A stretch of 64,000 nt of DNA from Pedobacter gandavensis (lineage in GTDB: Bacteria > Bacteroidota > Bacteroidia > Sphingobacteriales > Sphingobacteriaceae): contig NZ_WNXC01000006.1 in assembly GCF_014172405.1 (NCBI RefSeq), positions 62,001 to 126,000 on the forward strand. Reading direction: 5' to 3'. Below, piece after piece: positions 16,878-27,012 of this stretch (the first letter of the stretch is position 1; every line of letters starts with the position of its first letter). The notes under the pieces were generated by a model, which saw nothing but the letters and a program-made list of their open reading frames with translations, made no database searches and was not told where the DNA came from. The translations under genes and the position numbers were made by a program.

Positions 16878-18230
16878 CTACAATAGGTCATTGGCCAAAT
16901 TAGCCAATTCACTTCGCTCTCCTTTGTCCAGCGTAATGTGTGCGTATAGCGGATGATTTTTAGCACTTTCAATTAAGTAAGACAAGCCATTACTTTCTGC
17001 ATCCAAATAAGGAGTATCGATCTGGTAAATATCTCCAGTAAATACAATCTTGGTATCTTCCCCTGCACGAGAAATGATTGTTTTGATTTCATGAGGAGTC
17101 AGATTTTGAGCTTCATCTACGATAAAAAATATTTTTGTCAGCGTGCGCCCCCTGATATAGGCCAAAGGAGCAATCAAAATTTTCTCCGTTTGCACAAACT
17201 CTTCAATCCTCGCCTGAGTTTTAGGATCATGTTGGTATTGCTCTTTTATGAACCTCAGGTTGTCCCATATCGGCGCCATATAGGGGTCAATCTTTGATTT
17301 CGCATCTCCGGGCAAAAAACCGATATCCTTATTGCTTAAAGCCACAATTGGCCTGGTCACATAAATTTGACGGTATTCTTTACGCATTTCCAAAGCACTT
17401 GCAATCGCCAGTAATGTTTTCCCTGTACCTGCTTTCCCCTGAATGGTGACGAGCTTAATGGCAGGATTCATTAGGGCATTGATTGCCATGCTTTGTTCCT
17501 CATTTCTAGGAGAAATATTGAAAACTTTGTGCGGTTTCAGCCGGATAAGCTGATCTGTTTGCACATCATAAAAAGCAGTCAGCATTTTTCGTTTACTTTT
17601 CAGGATATAAAAATGATTTCCGGCCTCCGTCGCTAGCCCCAGTGAGCTGGCTGAAATAATTCCTTCATTTTTTAAGACCTCAAAAACTGGAGCATCCACA
17701 TTTGGAAGCATCGTTTTCCCGGTATAAAGCGCATCTACATTTTTGACTTTCCCCGTTTCATAATCCTCCGCATGAAGATCCATGGATTTCGCCTTTAACC
17801 GCAAGCAAATGTCTTTCGAAACCAAAACCACTTTCTTTTCCGGAAACTCCTCCTGTAAGCTCAACGCTGCATTTAAAATCCGGTGGTCAAATTTCCCTTC
17901 CCCAAATATGGCGATCGCATCAAACACATTCGGCTTCTTATCCATGACCACCTTAAAATGTCCCTGCTTAGCCCCCTTCAATGGAATCCATTGGCTCATC
18001 ATTTTCTCTCCAGAGGCCTGATCCATCAAACGAATAAAACTTCTGGCTTCTGCGTTCCGCGTCTCATTCCCATTTTTCATGTTGTCTAATTCTTCCAAAA
18101 CCTGTATCGGAATTGCAACATCATGTTCCTGAAAATTATTAAAGGCATTATGATCATAGAGGATCACCGAAGTGTCCAATACAAAGATTTTTTTTTTCGC
18201 AGAATTACGCTTTAAGTAGGTTTTAGTCAT
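16878..18230 (-). CDS. PhoH-family protein with N-terminal PIN domain
   Basis: 450 residues. A PIN-type nuclease domain lies at about 12-150 (KKIFVLDTSVILYDHNAF; VLEELDNMKNG), followed by a PhoH ATPase with Walker A GKAGTGKT (265-272) and Walker B FFIVDEAQN (about 370-378). PIN-PhoH (YlaK/PhoH2) proteins are ATP-dependent RNA helicase-nucleases of the cytosol. A TAATTTTA -7-like box lies close to the start codon. The name PhoH does not by itself link it to the phosphate locus next door. Confidence 0.93.
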   Translation of the reverse strand: MTKTYLKRNSAKKKIFVLDTSVILYDHNAFNNFQEHDVAIPIQVLEELDNMKNGNETRNAEARSFIRLMDQASGEKMMSQWIPLKGAKQGHFKVVMDKKPNVFDAIAIFGEGKFDHRILNAALSLQEEFPEKKVVLVSKDICLRLKAKSMDLHAEDYETGKVKNVDALYTGKTMLPNVDAPVFEVLKNEGIISASSLGLATEAGNHFYILKSKRKMLTAFYDVQTDQLIRLKPHKVFNISPRNEEQSMAINALMNPAIKLVTIQGKAGTGKTLLAIASALEMRKEYRQIYVTRPIVALSNKDIGFLPGDAKSKIDPYMAPIWDNLRFIKEQYQHDPKTQARIEEFVQTEKILIAPLAYIRGRTLTKIFFIVDEAQNLTPHEIKTIISRAGEDTKIVFTGDIYQIDTPYLDAESNGLSYLIESAKNHPLYAHITLDKGERSELANLANDLL

Positions 18231-18269
18231 GGTACCTAAAATTAACGAATTTCTCGAAATCTTTCCGCA

Positions 18270-20144
18270 TTACTTCAGCTTCTTTCTTTTCTTCAAATCC
18301 ATCACTTTAAGCAATTTATGGAACAACTCCTGATTTTGATAAGTTCCTTTAAACGCAGCTGATCCCGGACCATAAGCAAATACAGGAACCATGATATTCG
18401 TGTGGTCGTTGGTACTGAATGACCCCGTCACCATCCCGTTTTCGGCAGAAGCATCTAATAAGGTCAATCCACCGGTTTCATGGTCGGCAGTAATGAGTAC
18501 CAATGTTTCTTTATTTTGATCTGCAAATTGTAATGCAGCAGCAACAGCCCGGTCAAAATCGTGAAGTTCCGTCACGATATAAGGTAAATCGTTCACATGA
18601 CCTCCGTAGTCTATCTGTGCACCTTCAGCCATGATAAAGAACCCATTATTATTCGCTGATAATATTTTCAACGTATGTTGCAAGCTTGCCTTCAATAAAT
18701 CACCTCGCCCATTCTTTACAGGTCTCGTGGCGCTATCCGGCAATACCACTAAATGCTTACCTTGCGTTTGTTTAAAAAAATCTGCAGCCTCAGTACTCCA
18801 TTGAAAACCTTGTTTTTTCAGTTTGCTGATCAAATTGCCATCCTTGTTTTTCAAGAAACTCTTTTGATTGGAACCGATTAAGATCTCCGCTTTACTTTGC
18901 AATAAATCCGCTGCAATCTCTTCCGACATGGCACGATCTATTTGGTGGGCATAAAATGCTGCCGGAGTGGCATCCGTGAGGTCTCCAACACTGATAATCC
19001 CACTTTTAATCCCATAATCTGCCAGTGTATCTACCAAATTGGTGAGTTTTCTTCCATCAGGTCCAAGCCCGATATAACGATTGTTTGTTTTCTCACCAAT
19101 GGCCATTGCAGAAGCACCCGCAGCAGAATCTGTATTTCCAGCATCAGCAGCAGCCGTTTGAGAAAAACCAATATTATGGACCTTGCTGATATTTAGCTGT
19201 CCATGGTTGGCAATATATCCGGCATGAATCTGTGCAAGGCCCATCCCGTCACCGATCAACAGAATTACATTTTTAACCGGTTTATCAATGCCATCTACTT
19301 TATATTCCGGGGTATATACCGGATAGGCGACTGGATTAGTATAGGTCAGTTTATCCTTATGAACATAGAAATCTTTTAGTTTTCCTGGTTGATCGGTATT
19401 GATCCAATCTGCACCCAACCGTTCCAGCACGATCCAGGTATTTGGGCTGTCTTGTGTTGCCCAAAATCTAAAGGGCTTATGCTGTGAGTGTGCTGCATCA
19501 ATCAATTTTTTCAATACCGCAAGGTCAGTTGGCGTTGGATTTCCTTTCCCATTCCAGGAAGTGTAATTTTTCAAATCATCGCTGATCATCGCTATTCTTT
19601 TCAATTGATCAGGTGTATAATTGACATTTGGCCTGCCATCAAATGATAAATAAGCCGGATAATTTTCAAAATTCTGAGGTTTAGGAACATCTCCACTAAT
19701 CACAATCCGAATGGCATCAGGGCTCATTTGATCGTTAAAAACGCCCGGATAAGCAGAAAGGTCTTTGATCAATTGTGCCAATACCATTGGATAATTCTCC
19801 TTGATATCAATCACCAACTGCAGTTTCATTTTGGGGTCTGCATAAGGTTTATTGCCATTCTGCTTGTGAAATTTAGCGAGGGGTTCCAGGTAAAGCGCTT
19901 TTAATGTGGCATCTGCTTTAATTTCTGAGGGATCATGGGCAACATACAACACGCCGTTTTTCAAGAAAACATCGGCTTCAATTGCACCCATCCCCGCATA
20001 ATAGGCGGTTAACAATGGAATGTTTTGGTGATAATCGTTGTGACTATGACCGGAATTAAAGCTTAAAGTATGTTGCGCGCTGGCGTCCATTGCCAGTAAG
20101 ACTCCGGCAAAAACTGCTGCATGAATGATATTTTTTAAGTCCAT
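18270..20144 (-). CDS. Secreted glycerophosphodiesterase-like / alkaline phosphatase fusion
   Basis: 624 residues with a signal peptide. Residues about 27-260 are a PI-PLC/GDPD-type TIM barrel with H33/H35 (SGHSHNDY), E56-x-D58 (AIEADVF) and H70-D71. Residues about 290-620 are an alkaline phosphatase with D299 (LIGDGMG), the nucleophile S340 in TDSAAG, TADHETGG and NDHTNI. The two halves could act in sequence: cleave a phosphodiester, then release phosphate. It is the last gene of the sigma-FecR-SusC-SusD locus, which supports a role in phosphodiester or phospholipid scavenging in the periplasm. Substrate specificity is inferred. Confidence 0.9.
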   Translation of the reverse strand: MDLKNIIHAAVFAGVLLAMDASAQHTLSFNSGHSHNDYHQNIPLLTAYYAGMGAIEADVFLKNGVLYVAHDPSEIKADATLKALYLEPLAKFHKQNGNKPYADPKMKLQLVIDIKENYPMVLAQLIKDLSAYPGVFNDQMSPDAIRIVISGDVPKPQNFENYPAYLSFDGRPNVNYTPDQLKRIAMISDDLKNYTSWNGKGNPTPTDLAVLKKLIDAAHSQHKPFRFWATQDSPNTWIVLERLGADWINTDQPGKLKDFYVHKDKLTYTNPVAYPVYTPEYKVDGIDKPVKNVILLIGDGMGLAQIHAGYIANHGQLNISKVHNIGFSQTAAADAGNTDSAAGASAMAIGEKTNNRYIGLGPDGRKLTNLVDTLADYGIKSGIISVGDLTDATPAAFYAHQIDRAMSEEIAADLLQSKAEILIGSNQKSFLKNKDGNLISKLKKQGFQWSTEAADFFKQTQGKHLVVLPDSATRPVKNGRGDLLKASLQHTLKILSANNNGFFIMAEGAQIDYGGHVNDLPYIVTELHDFDRAVAAALQFADQNKETLVLITADHETGGLTLLDASAENGMVTGSFSTNDHTNIMVPVFAYGPGSAAFKGTYQNQELFHKLLKVMDLKKRKKLK

Positions 20145-20257
20145 ATTTTGTTTTGAATCTTAGCTCATTCAAATGATGACCAGGATGAACCTATTTCGAA
20201 TCAAAAGAATAAAATTGTTTTAAAAATGATTTGATCTAAAAGATCTTATAAAATGAA

Positions 20258-20298
20258 AAGTATCACCAATCTGGTCTTAAACCAAAAAGGTGATACTT
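20258..20298 (-). terminator. Hairpin between SusD and the phosphatase gene
   Basis: AAGTATCACC (20258-20267) pairs perfectly with GGTGATACTT (20289-20298); a smaller TGGT/ACCA stem lies inside. On the minus strand a T-rich TTTTCATTTT follows. Inside an operon this would act as a partial terminator, lowering phosphatase relative to SusCD. Confidence 0.6.
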
Positions 20299-20325
20299 AA
20301 ACTTCCAGGTAAAAACCCTTGCTGT

Positions 20326-21849
20326 TTACCAGCCTGGGTTTTGAGTAATCACCCCGGCACTGTTGTCAATTTCTCGTTGCGGAACCGCCCAAACATCATG
20401 AACCTGAGGGTTAAATGCTCTGGATGGCCAAATCACATTGCCCTGTGAATCATGTAAAGGCAAAGCGTAGGTTGCCTGTGCATCGCCCCATCTCACTAGA
20501 TCTCTGTGGCGGTCTGCCCATTCTCCGGCCAACTCACTGCGACGTTCGCGTTTTAGATCGGCCAGGTTCATTCCCGATTTCGCCAATAGTCCTGCACGAA
20601 GCCTGATCTTGTTGAGTTCAGTATCAGCAGCTCCGGCACCGGTCAACATAATAGCCGCTTCGGCCTTGATCAACAATACCTCTGCAAAACGCATCAATGG
20701 CACGTTCAAATCTGTAGTCCCATTATCGCCATTAGGGTTAACATGCGAAGGAATTGGGTTCTCATAGGAGAAAGGCTCCATATATTTTTTAAACTGATAA
20801 TCAGAAGTCGCCCCACCGTCTTTAGTAAAACTACGTTCCTGGCCAAAGTAAAAGAACTTATCACCGGTTTTCAAAATAGTGGCTTCTCTACGTTGGTCAT
20901 TTGCTTCATAAGCATCATACAACTCTTTAGTTGGCAGGTAATATCCCCATCCATTGTAAATCCCCCATCCTTTATTGGTGAGCATAACCCCAGGTAGTTT
21001 ACTTCCCCAACCTGTACCACCACCACTAGGGGTACACACCACTGACCAGATGTATTCTTTTGACCAATTGTTTGAGGCCTTGAAAACATCGGAAAACTTA
21101 GTCATGATCAGATCATGCTGACCAGAATTGATCACCATATCTGCATATTTCGCGGCATTGGCATAATCCTTTTTATACAGGTAAACTTTCGACAAATATG
21201 CCCAGGCAGCAGTTTTATGTGCTTTCCCATAATCTGCGGCTTTCATCTCAGAAAACAAAGGCAATTGGTCTGCAGCTTTCAAAAACAACTGAATGATATA
21301 ATCATAGTTTTCATTCACATTTTTAGCCCTAGGAATCGCCTTTGAAGGATCCGTATCTAAACTTACAATCGGCACCCCTGCTTTCTCATTTCCGTAATTG
21401 GCAGCCAATTGAAAATACACCAATGCGGCATTAAAATAAGCGTCCCCAATCACCTGTTTCTTCAGCTTTTCATCCATTTGGATTCCTGGAACATTCTTAA
21501 TGATATCATTGGCACGTTTAATCACGGCATAACGCATCGACCACTGTGTTTCCGTATATCCACCACCCACATAAGTTTTATTAAAGTTTTTAATGTTATC
21601 AGCCTCTGGTTTATTCCTTCCAGTCACCATATCATCGCTGGCATTGATAAACCAAAACATCCCTCTCCCATAAAAATTCTCATCATTATACTTCTCATAT
21701 AAACCATTTTCTGCTTTAACAGCGTCTTCTGATGTTTTCCAGAAATTCTGCGCGGAAGGTGCCCCTTCCGGAATAATGTTCAGCTGATCTTTACATGCGC
21801 TTAAAATTGCCAATGCTGCAATGGCCAGATACTTTATATTTTGTTTCAT
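20326..21849 (-). CDS. SusD/RagB-family outer-membrane lipoprotein
   Basis: 507 residues. Signal peptide with lipobox (ALAILSAC), then the SusD alpha-helical TPR-containing fold; typical elements are APSAQNFWKTSEDAVKAENGLY near the start and ERRSELAGEWADRHRDLVRWGD plus a final VITQNPGW at the end. SusD forms the lid over the SusC channel and binds substrate at the cell surface. It follows SusC by 18 bp. The ligand cannot be read from sequence, but the downstream phosphatase points to a phosphorylated compound. Confidence 0.95.
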   Translation of the reverse strand: MKQNIKYLAIAALAILSACKDQLNIIPEGAPSAQNFWKTSEDAVKAENGLYEKYNDENFYGRGMFWFINASDDMVTGRNKPEADNIKNFNKTYVGGGYTETQWSMRYAVIKRANDIIKNVPGIQMDEKLKKQVIGDAYFNAALVYFQLAANYGNEKAGVPIVSLDTDPSKAIPRAKNVNENYDYIIQLFLKAADQLPLFSEMKAADYGKAHKTAAWAYLSKVYLYKKDYANAAKYADMVINSGQHDLIMTKFSDVFKASNNWSKEYIWSVVCTPSGGGTGWGSKLPGVMLTNKGWGIYNGWGYYLPTKELYDAYEANDQRREATILKTGDKFFYFGQERSFTKDGGATSDYQFKKYMEPFSYENPIPSHVNPNGDNGTTDLNVPLMRFAEVLLIKAEAAIMLTGAGAADTELNKIRLRAGLLAKSGMNLADLKRERRSELAGEWADRHRDLVRWGDAQATYALPLHDSQGNVIWPSRAFNPQVHDVWAVPQREIDNSAGVITQNPGW

Positions 21850-21867
21850 TTTTCTTTCTTTTAAAAA

Positions 21868-24800
21868 TTATAAATTCACACTAAGACCTAAGAGGAAGCT
21901 TCTTGCCTGAGGGTACCTACCTACATCCATACCGTAGTTATCCATTCCGATTTCGGGATCAAAACCGGAGTACTTGGTGATGGTAAACAAGTTATTTGCA
22001 GTACCGTACACACGAATAGCACCTGTTTTCAACTTATTAGTGAATAATTTAGGGAGGGTATAGCCCAAGGTCACATTGCGAATACGTAAATACGAGCCGT
22101 TTTCAATATAAAAATCTGAGGCATTAAAGTTTCCATTGTCATCAGAAGTAGAAATGATTGGAACTTTTCCAGCAGGATTTTCTGGCGACCAGGCATCCAG
22201 GATACCCGTTAGCTTATTATAAGAAGGACCGCTAGCGCTATAAGTCGTTCTTTTCACGGCATTAAACAACTTATTTCCAGAAACACCTTGAGCGAATATA
22301 TTCAGGTCAAAGTTCTTATAAGCAGCGTTAAAGCTAAAGCCATAAGAAAAATCAGGGTAAGCACTACCTGCAAAATAGCGATCTCCACCATCAATAGAGC
22401 CACTATGGTCTAAATCGGCAAACTTAAAATCTCCAGGTTTTGCTTTAGGCTGAATCTTCTCTCCTTTATCATTGGTGTAACTATCTACCTCGGCCTGAGT
22501 CTGGAAAATCCCCTGCGTTTTCAATACATAATAACTGTACAGTGGTTCTCCTACTTTGACGAACAATGGCGCCAATTCATTTCTAAAGTTCTTATCTACT
22601 GGAAAACCTGTTGAACCCGGAGCTAGACTAATCACTTTATTATTCACTTTCGTGAGTGTTGCACCAATAGAATAGCTAAATTCTTTTTGCTGGTCACTGT
22701 TATAATTGATGCCCAATTCAATCCCATTATCCCTGATTAATCCTGCATTAATCGTTTGCGTTTCCAAACCAGCGGTTCCAGGAAGCTGTTTTGTAAAAAT
22801 CATTTTATCGGTATTCTTGATAAAATAATCTGCAGTTAAGGTGAATGTATTTTTCATCAGCCCTAAATCCAATCCAACATTGGTTTGTTTAGATTCCGCC
22901 CAGGTCAGGTTTGGATTCTCCAACACCGTAGACACATAGCCATTATTAATCAGTGGAGTTTGTCCAAAATACGACAAGGTGCTACTCAATAAAGGGCTTA
23001 CATCTTGAGGTGATAAACTTGCCAGATTACCCAAAACACCATAACTGGTTCTCAATTTCAACTCGTTTAACCAGGTACTTTCTTTCAGAAAATTCTCTTT
23101 CGTCAATACCCATCCTGCGGAAGCAGAATAATAATTGGCATATTTATTTGCCGATTTAGGCATCATAGAAGTCCCATCGCGACGACCAATTAATGACAAC
23201 AGGTATTTTTCCTGGTAATTATAATTCGCTCTCAAAAACAAAGATGACATGGCCGTTTTTTGTACCCTGCTTACTGCGGGTTCAAATACCGTAGCATTCA
23301 CCAGATACCGCTTTGATGGGGATTCATCATCAAAACCTTTCCCAACTACATAAAACTCATCATACCTTGTTTTCTGAAAGGAGAAACCTCCGGTGAAATC
23401 TAACTGATGACTTCCAATCACTGTTTTATAGTTCAAAATCTGTTCTGCCAACAAGTCATTTTTCCTCGCCGAACCTTCTTCTAAGGAATTGATCAGTACA
23501 GGTTTTCCAACTTCCGGACGTTTTGGAGTAAAGATTTTCCTGTTGTTGAACTCTTTGGTCAGGCTAAAATTAGATTTAAAGGTTAAGCCTTTAGCCAGGT
23601 CTAAAATCATATAAGGGTTGATCAACAGCACATTTTCTGGTCTGTGGATGTCGATGCGTTTTAATTCTGCTACCGGGTTTATAATATCCCCATAGTCGCC
23701 GGCAAAGGCACCCCCTGGTAAACCGGCAAAACTGCCGTCCGGATTGTATGGCGTTCCATTCGCAGGATAATAAACGGCCGACAATAATGCGCCTGTATAA
23801 TCACTACTCGTATTTGCACCACGTCCATTTGTACTGCTAAAGGAAAGATTCTCTCCGATTTTCAACCAGGAGTTCAATTTATGATCTGAATTGATTCTGA
23901 AATTGTAACGTTCTACCTCCGTATTCAAGACAATCCCCTCCGCTTTGCGGTAATTGAAACTTAAATATGCAGTTGATTTTTCTGACCCACCAGACACAGC
24001 AAGGTTATAATCCTGAGTTTTCCCTGTTCTGAATACCTCGTCCATCCAATTGGTACGTGTAATTCTTCCTTCCGGATATTTCGTGGCATCAAAAGCAGGA
24101 AGCAAGGCCGTTTTACCATTTTTCGCGGCGGTTTCAGCCACTATAGCTCTTTGTTCAGCATTCAATGGTGTTAACTTTTTCCAGGCACTTTGGGCACCGG
24201 CTTTGGCATCAAAGCTAACTTCCATCTTACCGGTCTTTCCTTTTTTTGTGCTGATTAAAACTACGCCTCCTGAGGCTCTGGCACCGTAAATAGCTGCAGC
24301 ACCATCTTTTAACACAGAAATAGATTCAATATCATTGGGATTAAGCACTGGTGTTCCAGGAAAAATTGAACCATCAACAACATAAAGTACACTCTCCCCA
24401 TTAATCCCACCGGAACCACGAATATTCACCCTTGGGCCAGAAGTAGGGTCACCACCCTCGTTGGTTACAATTACTCCAGGTGCTTTTCCAGCCAATACCT
24501 CCCCAATACTATTCACTGATCTCGAAGACACTTTATCTAAAGAAACCGTACTTACAGCTCCGGAAAGCGTAGCTTTCTTCTGAGTACCATAACCAACTAC
24601 AACAACTTCCGATAACAGTGATTTATCTTCCATCAATACGACATTGAGCTCCTGCTGATCCCCAACATTAACTTGTTTTGTTTTATAACCCACCATGGAA
24701 AACGATAAAGTCCCATTTTCAGGAACTGAAATCATGAATTTACCATTAACATCAGTGGTAGTTGCCTTTGCCGTCCCCAAGGCCTTCACAGAAACCCCAG

Positions 24801-25227
24801 GCATCGCCATACCTAAAGAATCTGTTACCTTTCCTGAAATATTCCGGTCTGGTTTTGCCGCTGGAACAGGTATTTTTCTGAGGATAACATGTCCAGCCTG
24901 CTCCTTGAAATTGAAGCCCATCAGGGTCAATAACGCAGCAACACGTTCGTTTTTAAAAGAAATATTTTCCTGAATCTGGTGGCTGTGTACTGCATCAGGG
25001 TTGTATACAAAATGTAATCCGGTGCTGGCCTCAATTTCTTTGAGCATAGAGACGGTAGCACGATTTGGGCCGACTTTAATCGTCACCCTACTTTTCTCCA
25101 GTACCTGAGCCATTGTAGACGAGGCAAACAATGCTCCGCAAAAGGTACAGAGTATAGAAAAAGTTAACAATGAGTATTTCATGACTTTAAAAAGAGCTGG
25201 TGACCTCTTTAGTGAGGATTTTTTCAT
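21868..25227 (-). CDS. SusC-type TonB-dependent receptor with signalling (STN) domain
   Basis: 1119 residues. After the signal region comes a secretin/TonB short N-terminal (STN) domain (about 50-115; EIEASTGLHFVYNPDAV), a carboxypeptidase-regulatory-like domain (about 128-215; ISGKVTDSLGMAMPGVSVKA), the plug (VVVGYGTQKKATLSGAVSTV ... VVDGSIFPGTPVLNPNDIES) and the 22-strand barrel. The STN domain is what contacts FecR in transducing receptors, and a FecR and an ECF sigma gene lie directly upstream. With SusD it would import a large ligand across the outer membrane. Confidence 0.96.
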   Translation of the reverse strand: MKKSSLKRSPALFKVMKYSLLTFSILCTFCGALFASSTMAQVLEKSRVTIKVGPNRATVSMLKEIEASTGLHFVYNPDAVHSHQIQENISFKNERVAALLTLMGFNFKEQAGHVILRKIPVPAAKPDRNISGKVTDSLGMAMPGVSVKALGTAKATTTDVNGKFMISVPENGTLSFSMVGYKTKQVNVGDQQELNVVLMEDKSLLSEVVVVGYGTQKKATLSGAVSTVSLDKVSSRSVNSIGEVLAGKAPGVIVTNEGGDPTSGPRVNIRGSGGINGESVLYVVDGSIFPGTPVLNPNDIESISVLKDGAAAIYGARASGGVVLISTKKGKTGKMEVSFDAKAGAQSAWKKLTPLNAEQRAIVAETAAKNGKTALLPAFDATKYPEGRITRTNWMDEVFRTGKTQDYNLAVSGGSEKSTAYLSFNYRKAEGIVLNTEVERYNFRINSDHKLNSWLKIGENLSFSSTNGRGANTSSDYTGALLSAVYYPANGTPYNPDGSFAGLPGGAFAGDYGDIINPVAELKRIDIHRPENVLLINPYMILDLAKGLTFKSNFSLTKEFNNRKIFTPKRPEVGKPVLINSLEEGSARKNDLLAEQILNYKTVIGSHQLDFTGGFSFQKTRYDEFYVVGKGFDDESPSKRYLVNATVFEPAVSRVQKTAMSSLFLRANYNYQEKYLLSLIGRRDGTSMMPKSANKYANYYSASAGWVLTKENFLKESTWLNELKLRTSYGVLGNLASLSPQDVSPLLSSTLSYFGQTPLINNGYVSTVLENPNLTWAESKQTNVGLDLGLMKNTFTLTADYFIKNTDKMIFTKQLPGTAGLETQTINAGLIRDNGIELGINYNSDQQKEFSYSIGATLTKVNNKVISLAPGSTGFPVDKNFRNELAPLFVKVGEPLYSYYVLKTQGIFQTQAEVDSYTNDKGEKIQPKAKPGDFKFADLDHSGSIDGGDRYFAGSAYPDFSYGFSFNAAYKNFDLNIFAQGVSGNKLFNAVKRTTYSASGPSYNKLTGILDAWSPENPAGKVPIISTSDDNGNFNASDFYIENGSYLRIRNVTLGYTLPKLFTNKLKTGAIRVYGTANNLFTITKYSGFDPEIGMDNYGMDVGRYPQARSFLLGLSVNL

Positions 25228-25358
25228 ATTTTTAATTGTTTTATAACCTTGATTTTGTTTTAAAATATTCCGGCTTTGTAATTGTCGTTAGGAAGCCGGT
25301 TTTAGTATTGACCGGGACTGATCTAATCAGTTCCGGTTTATTGATCTGATTTAAACCC

Positions 25359-26312
25359 TCATTTTCTATACACATTAAAAGTTTTATGATTTTCGGTTGT
25401 CCTGAATTTCAATTGATGGAGACTGCAAATGATCTCCAAAATTTCTGCTGGACTTTGCTTGGTATTAAAGATTCCGGTACATTTTAATCTCCCCAAAGCA
25501 GGGCTGCTCAAGGAGATCTGGATATTGTAGACATATTCCAGTTTATGTATTAATTCTTCCAGGGCAATGCCTTCAAATTTAAGGTCAACTGGTATAACCG
25601 CGCTTTCCTTGATTTCAGCACGCTGATTTACTTTATCATAAGAAATTTCTTGTCCTTTTACCAGCGTACCAAATAGTTGATTCGGGTTCCCCACTGCCAC
25701 TTTTCCTGTAGCTACCTGAATGGTAATATGGTCTTGCTTTTTAAAAGATTTTATGCGAAAGGAAGTCCCCAGCACTTTGGTATATAGGCGATTACTTGTT
25801 TTCACGATAAAAGGGCGTTTCTCCTCATGAGCAACGCTAAAGAAGGCTTCCCCTTCACTGAGCGAAATGATCCTATTGTGTTTTCCGAAGTTTTGTGGGT
25901 ACACCAACACTGAAAGCGGTCCCATCACAATCTTTGAGCCATCACTAAGCAATACAGTCTTCTGCTCTCCAGAACTTGTATTCAGGGTAAAGAACCGCGC
26001 TTTAACCGCTTCAGTTTTGTAAACCGACCAATAGCCAATTGCAGTGGCCATGATCAAAAATAGTGTTGCTGCAACCTTAGCAAATGGATGAAGCGCAAAA
26101 ACCCGGTAGGCTTTAGCTCCGCCCTTTTGCTCCATTTGAGACTGAAGCTTCAAACGTATTTCTGCGGATATTTCCGATTTTCTATTTTTTACTAAAGTTT
26201 CCTGGCCTTCATAAGATTGATACCATTGTTCTACCTGTTCCGCTTCCGCCGGACTGGTTTCTCCTTTTAAATATTTACTGAGCAGCAATTGCGCCTGTTC
26301 TTCCTTTGTCAT
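25359..26312 (-). CDS. FecR-family anti-sigma factor
   Basis: 317 residues: cytoplasmic N-terminal domain (LLLSKYLKGETSPAEAEQVE), one membrane segment (about 75-93), periplasmic FecR domain (LSDGSKIVMGPLSVLVYP, LSEGEAFFSVAHEEKRPFIV, VLGTSFRIKSF) and C-terminal DUF4974 (FEGIALEELIHKLEYVYNI). It should relay occupancy of the neighbouring SusC to the ECF sigma factor. It lies 63 bp after the sigma gene and 131 bp before SusC. Confidence 0.94.
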   Translation of the reverse strand: MTKEEQAQLLLSKYLKGETSPAEAEQVEQWYQSYEGQETLVKNRKSEISAEIRLKLQSQMEQKGGAKAYRVFALHPFAKVAATLFLIMATAIGYWSVYKTEAVKARFFTLNTSSGEQKTVLLSDGSKIVMGPLSVLVYPQNFGKHNRIISLSEGEAFFSVAHEEKRPFIVKTSNRLYTKVLGTSFRIKSFKKQDHITIQVATGKVAVGNPNQLFGTLVKGQEISYDKVNQRAEIKESAVIPVDLKFEGIALEELIHKLEYVYNIQISLSSPALGRLKCTGIFNTKQSPAEILEIICSLHQLKFRTTENHKTFNVYRK

Positions 26313-26375
26313 CTACACCTAAGTCAAATGAAACAAAAGAAGGTACTAACCAAGGTTGTTACGCTTAGGTTAAGT

Positions 26376-26945
26376 TTAGATGAACAAGATGAAAATGAAT
26401 AATAGCAGGAGATAAGACAGCCTTTTCTTCATGACTTTTAATGCCGATGAAATTTGATTTTTAACCGTTTGGGCAGAGAGGTCCAACTCTTCAGAAATTT
26501 CTCTGATGGACTTCTCCTCTTGCCTACTCATAGAGAATATAATCCTCATTTTTTCTGGCAACTCCTGAATTGCCTCCTCCACCTCTTGATGAAGCTCTTT
26601 AAGTATCAAACCCTGAGCCGCCGACAATTCAGTCTCCCCACAAATCAAAAGACGCAAGTCTTCCTTGTGTTTTTCTTTAAGCTGTGAAGAACGAAAATAA
26701 TTAATCACACGGTACTTTACCGCGCCAAGAAAATAAGCAATCAATGGCCCCTTCAGCTGAATATTAGCGCGGTTTTCCCATAGGGAGATAAAAATCTCCT
26801 GACAAATATCCTGTGCAATTTCCTCATCACGTACCCGTTTATAAGCAGCATCCAAAACATCTTCCCAATAGCGCAGGTAAATATCTTCCATAGCCTTATG
26901 TGCTCCGTGCTGTAGCATTGAAAGCAATTCAGTCTCTGATATCAT
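26376..26945 (-). CDS. ECF RNA polymerase sigma factor with hydrophobic tail
   Basis: 189 residues with region 2 (about 10-85: DIYLRYWEDVLDAAYKR, QEIFISLWENR, RVINYFRSS) and region 4 (about 115-172: AIQELPEKMRIIFSMSRQEEKSIREISEELDLSAQTVKNQI). The last 17 residues are strongly hydrophobic (LSYLLLLFIFILFI), unlike a classical soluble sigma and perhaps membrane-touching. Partner of the FecR encoded next to it; it probably drives the SusCD-phosphatase genes. A -7 box lies upstream. Confidence 0.94.
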   Translation of the reverse strand: MISETELLSMLQHGAHKAMEDIYLRYWEDVLDAAYKRVRDEEIAQDICQEIFISLWENRANIQLKGPLIAYFLGAVKYRVINYFRSSQLKEKHKEDLRLLICGETELSAAQGLILKELHQEVEEAIQELPEKMRIIFSMSRQEEKSIREISEELDLSAQTVKNQISSALKVMKKRLSYLLLLFIFILFI

Positions 26946-26970
26946 TTGATTGTCCCCTTGGTAATTTCTC

Positions 26971-26978
26971 CAAATCTA
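26971..26978 (-). promoter_or_regulatory. -7 promoter box of the ECF sigma gene
   Basis: TAGATTTG on the minus strand fits TAnnTTTG and stands about 26 bases before the start codon. A 10-bp palindrome TTAACGTTAA (26995-27004) overlaps the -33 region and might be an operator. Confidence 0.5.
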
Positions 26979-27012
26979 CCGCAGTCATATTCCCTTAACG
27001 TTAAGAAATCTT

